The notes under the pieces were generated by a model. It made no database searches. It had not been told where the DNA came from and saw only the letters and a program-made list of their open reading frames with translations. From positions 1-8,034 of the forward strand of contig JAGOUB010000037.1 of the NCBI GenBank assembly GCA_018061525.1: a stretch of DNA of 8,034 nt, given 5' to 3'. Within the stretch, counting starts at the first letter, position 1, and each line of letters starts with the position of its first letter. Positions 5,716-8,034 of this stretch are shown piece after piece. Both the position numbers and the translations under genes were made by a program. The DNA comes from Candidatus Peribacteraceae bacterium. Its GTDB lineage: Bacteria; Patescibacteriota; Gracilibacteria; Peribacterales; Peribacteraceae.

Positions 5716-7125
5716 TCAGGTGTTTGTGTGGTCTTCGCCAGCCGAATTGCGACCTTTTTGGAGGGCCACGGCGACGAGGATCCAGACGCTGAACGCCACG
5801 GCCGTGTCCTCCCAGGCATGCAAGAAGAGGGCGCCGACGGCGGTGCCGAGTAGGGCGACGGCTGCGGCCGTGCCGAGCGGTTCGCGGGCGCGGGCCAGCG
5901 GCCAGAGCTTCCAGAGTGCGAGCGCCAGGATGCCGACCCAGAGGATCAGTCCCGGCCAGCCCAGCTCGACGGCGATCTGCAGGTACCAGTTCTCGGGGTG
6001 GAAGGGGCAGCGGCAGAGGCGGTCGGTCGGCTGCACTTGCTGATCGCCCAGGAAGACGCAGAGCTCCGGCTGGGCGGCGGCCCAACGCGGGTCGTCCTCG
6101 GGCTGGAGCATCACGCAGGCGTCGGCGAAGCGGCTGCTGGCCGGACCGGCGCTGGCCAGGCCTTCGCCCCAGGGCGCGGCGAGCAGACGGTGCACGGCTT
6201 CGAGCGGCTGCTCGAAGTGCCCGCGCGAGGACGACAGGCGGACGATGGTGGCGGGTGCGGCAAGTACGCCCACGAGCACGGCGGCGGCGAGCAGTCCGGC
6301 CACGGGCAATAGCCAGCGGCGGGCCAGGCGCGGTCCGATTTGCAGGGCGCCAATGGCAAGCGTGCCGGCCACGGCGCCGATCCACGCGGTGCGTGAGAAG
6401 GTGGCGGCCAGCGCGGCGGCGAGCAATGCGCCAAGGGCCAGCGCGCGGGCGCGGCCGAGGCGGCGGGCCGAGGCGAGCAGCGCGCCGATCGGGACGATCA
6501 GCCAGAGACCGAGCTGGTTGGGGCCGCTCAGGGTCGATTGCGCGCGGCGGATGGCCGTGCCGCCGATTTGGCTGAAGGGAGCCAGCGGCGAGTCGGGCAG
6601 GTAGAGCGAGTGGAAGTCGGTGGCGTAGCCGAGGGCGGCGAAGAACGATGCCGGCAGGACGAGTCCGGCCAAGCCAATGGCAGCCACAGCGGTGCCGACC
6701 CAGACGAGCGCCCAGAGCAGCCGCGAGCGCGCCCAGTCCGACCACGGCGCGTGACGGAGCACCACGAAGGCCAGCGGCGCCAGTACGTCGTAGCGAAGTC
6801 CCAACAGCAACTTAGGTGTGGCTGTGCCGTGCCACGCGGCCGAGCCAACGGCCAAAGCGAAGAAGCCGACAACGAGCAGGTCGAGCAGGTCGCAGGCGGG
6901 GCGCTGTCCGGCGCGCCAGATTTTCCAGATCTCCACGGCGGCCAGGGCGAGGATGGCGACGAGGACGAGTTCCTTCCAGAGCGCGAGTGCCGGCAGCGGC
7001 GCGTGGCCCGGCCCGGCGATGAGGCGTGTGCCGACCGTCACCAGCAGCGCGTGCAGCGGCAGCAGGACAACGAGCGCCACGATCAGGCGTTCGCGAATGG
7101 CCTGTAGGGAGGGGCGGGGAGTCAT
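5716..7125 (-). CDS. O-antigen ligase/polymerase-like polytopic membrane protein (Wzy_C/WaaL type)
   Basis: The protein has 469 residues with about ten to twelve hydrophobic segments. Examples are 14-32, 52-66, 82-97, 112-123, 136-160, 204-219, 226-241, 245-262, 271-291, 385-405, 419-437 and 441-455. The family core is visible: RRAQSTLSGPNQLGLWL (193-209), FSRTAWIGAVAG (243-254) and HPENWYLQIAVELGWPGLIL (376-395). The last contains the His (H376) and following motif that end the long periplasmic loop in O-antigen ligases. These enzymes transfer or polymerise glycans carried on undecaprenyl diphosphate at the outer face of the inner membrane. The loop (about 292-380) carries four cysteines (C337, C356, C371, C373), which could form disulfides. 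The ATG at 7125 lies 21 bases after the cis-prenyltransferase stop codon and has no Shine-Dalgarno. Ligase, polymerase and protein O-glycosylation enzymes share this fold and cannot be separated here. Confidence 0.85.
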   Translation of the reverse strand: MTPRPSLQAIRERLIVALVVLLPLHALLVTVGTRLIAGPGHAPLPALALWKELVLVAILALAAVEIWKIWRAGQRPACDLLDLLVVGFFALAVGSAAWHGTATPKLLLGLRYDVLAPLAFVVLRHAPWSDWARSRLLWALVWVGTAVAAIGLAGLVLPASFFAALGYATDFHSLYLPDSPLAPFSQIGGTAIRRAQSTLSGPNQLGLWLIVPIGALLASARRLGRARALALGALLAAALAATFSRTAWIGAVAGTLAIGALQIGPRLARRWLLPVAGLLAAAVLVGVLAAPATIVRLSSSRGHFEQPLEAVHRLLAAPWGEGLASAGPASSRFADACVMLQPEDDPRWAAAQPELCVFLGDQQVQPTDRLCRCPFHPENWYLQIAVELGWPGLILWVGILALALWKLWPLARAREPLGTAAAVALLGTAVGALFLHAWEDTAVAFSVWILVAVALQKGRNSAGEDHTNT

Positions 7126-7146
7126 GGAGCGGACCAGGATAGCACC

Positions 7147-7863
7147 TTAGGCGCCGCGGCGCTGGTCGGTGGCGCGGAAGGCGCGGATGTCGTCGCGGAG
7201 CATCTCCGGTGTCATATCGGGGAAGAGCTCGGGGCGGAAGCGCACGCGCGTCTCGCGGCGATACGCGTGTAAGAACTCGTTATCGTGCACGGGGCCGTCG
7301 GTGGTCTCGCCGGTGCGGATGATCAAATCGAAGGGTGTAGCGGCGATGCCCTGCTTGGGCAGGTCGAGGTGGTCCTTCCAGTCTCCTCTCGAGCCGGCCG
7401 CGCGCCAGGCTTCGAGTGCCCGCTCCTCTTCATCGCGGCCGCTGTAGCCCAGGCAAAGCGCTACGACCATGCCGGGACGATCCTTGGTGGCGTCGGAGAT
7501 CTCTTTGATCAAGGCGCGTTCGGCGTTGGTCAGCAGCTCGGCGCGGCCCATGTGCACGAAGCGCAGGGCGGCGTTTTTCGGCTCATGCATCCACTCGTCG
7601 CGCACGCGCTTGAGGAATGTTTCGTACACGGCGTGCAGCACTATCAATTCGGCGGCTGGGCGCTCGCGCAAATTCTCCACCGAACCGCCCCAGACCGCGA
7701 AGGCGCCGGCGCCTTCCTCGGCGGCCACGGCGATCTGCTCCTGGATGATGGCGGCGCCGGCCTCGTACGCTTCCTTGAACGATTTGCCGTTGGCGCGCGC
7801 CCAGCGGCGCTGGCCGTCGGGGATGACGGCAAGGCGCAGCGGCGGCAGCGGGGCAGTGGCCAT
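7147..7863 (-). CDS. Divergent cis-prenyltransferase (UppS family)
   Basis: The protein has 238 residues, the length of undecaprenyl diphosphate synthases, which extend farnesyl diphosphate with isopentenyl diphosphate to make the lipid carrier for envelope glycans. Family motifs are present in order: VIPDGQRRWA (13-22, with the catalytic-type Asp16), GSVENLRERP (60-69, keeping Asn64 and an Arg), LGYSGRDEEERA (138-149, for NYGGR-D), DLIIRTGE (179-186), and a C-terminus LFPDMTPEMLRDDIRAFRAT that fits the canonical end. Several usual residues differ. The His of GHKAG is Tyr33, the Asn of MDGN is Gln18, and the Arg-x-Ser motif after RTGGE, which binds IPP, is replaced by TTDGPVHDNEF. The Glu of AELYF aligns with Arg206. 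It may make a different chain length, use other substrates, or have lost activity. The ATG at 7863 is 6 bases from the preceding stop codon, implying translational coupling, and the ligase gene follows after 21 bases. Confidence 0.85.
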   Translation of the reverse strand: MATAPLPPLRLAVIPDGQRRWARANGKSFKEAYEAGAAIIQEQIAVAAEEGAGAFAVWGGSVENLRERPAAELIVLHAVYETFLKRVRDEWMHEPKNAALRFVHMGRAELLTNAERALIKEISDATKDRPGMVVALCLGYSGRDEEERALEAWRAAGSRGDWKDHLDLPKQGIAATPFDLIIRTGETTDGPVHDNEFLHAYRRETRVRFRPELFPDMTPEMLRDDIRAFRATDQRRGA

Positions 7864-7869
7864 GGCCGC

Positions 7870-8034
7870 TTACTGCATCTCGGGCGGAACGGGCAGGCCC
7901 ATGAGCTTCAGGCTGAGCGGGGCGATGTCCTTGAGGCCGGTCAGGCCCTTGAGGTCGTCGGAGGACTTGATGACATCGGGCGCGATCACGAAGGTCTGCA
8001 CCTGGTTGCAGCTGTGGCTCGGGCTGATGGTCTG
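7870..8034 (-). CDS. C-terminal fragment of an alkaline-phosphatase-superfamily protein, phosphoglycerate-mutase-like
   Basis: Only the last 54 codons lie in the window, ending in TAA at 7872-7870. The fragment begins QTISPSHSCNQVQTFVIAP and ends LKDIAPLSLKLMGLPVPPEM-Gln. This resembles the end of cofactor-independent phosphoglycerate mutase, where TAHTxNxVPF (containing a metal-binding His) is followed by a loop and then LxDVAPTxLxxMGLPxPxEM. Other members of the alkaline phosphatase/nucleotide pyrophosphatase superfamily have a similar tail, so the exact substrate is open. It stops right after the EM, whereas true mutases usually continue with a few residues such as TGxSL. It is probably the first visible member of the operon continuing into the cis-prenyltransferase gene 6 bases away. 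Confidence 0.6.
   Translation of the reverse strand, partial: QTISPSHSCNQVQTFVIAPDVIKSSDDLKGLTGLKDIAPLSLKLMGLPVPPEMQ

Noticed and set aside
5693..6745. N-terminal extension of the sigma frame by 351 codons
   Set aside because: The extension is Arg/Pro/Ala-rich and runs through the O-antigen ligase-like gene in another frame; sigma similarity begins just after the ATG at 5692.

Overview
This is a high-GC bacterial stretch (roughly two-thirds G+C by eye) in which every gene I can support reads on the minus strand. So the genetic order runs from base 8034 down to base 1. The combination of a stand-alone gatB, a distinctive EF-P, an ECF sigma factor paired with a FecR-like/DUF5667 membrane protein, and almost no Shine-Dalgarno sequences suggests Acidobacteriota (perhaps the Solibacteres/Bryobacterales group). 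That placement is inference from general resemblance, not a search result.

Region 8034-5716 (read right to left): the C-terminal end of an alkaline-phosphatase-superfamily protein resembling cofactor-independent phosphoglycerate mutase; 6 bases later a divergent cis-prenyltransferase (UppS family); 21 bases later a polytopic O-antigen ligase/polymerase-like protein. After 23 bases come an ECF sigma factor (5692-5123) and, 40 bases further, a 671-residue single-pass membrane protein with a FecR-like beta domain and a DUF5667 segment (5082-3067). The tight spacing suggests one operon joining a lipid-carrier-type enzyme, an envelope glycan ligase/polymerase and a sigma/anti-sigma-type pair. This could be an envelope-glycan module with its own regulator.

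Region 2962-2399 is efp (elongation factor P). The tip of its domain I loop, normally Lys34 in E. coli, is Gln32 here, in a Lys-Ser-Gln-Ser-Lys loop with neither the Pro nor the Gly residues of the usual loop.

Region 2398-1599 is different in character. An 88-base AT-rich patch (about 13% G+C over 2311-2370) carries a near-consensus sigma70 promoter (TTTACA-16-TATAAT). It is followed by a possible 19-residue leader peptide, a gene with a clear Shine-Dalgarno for a 176-residue Trp-rich single-pass membrane protein of unknown function, and a textbook intrinsic terminator. It looks like a self-contained, probably acquired, transcription unit between two translation genes.

Region 1482-34 is gatB, the tRNA-binding subunit of the Asp/Glu-tRNA amidotransferase. 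Four bases beyond its stop is the possible start of another gene, cut off by the window edge. No rRNA, tRNA, CRISPR array, transposase or long repeat was seen.
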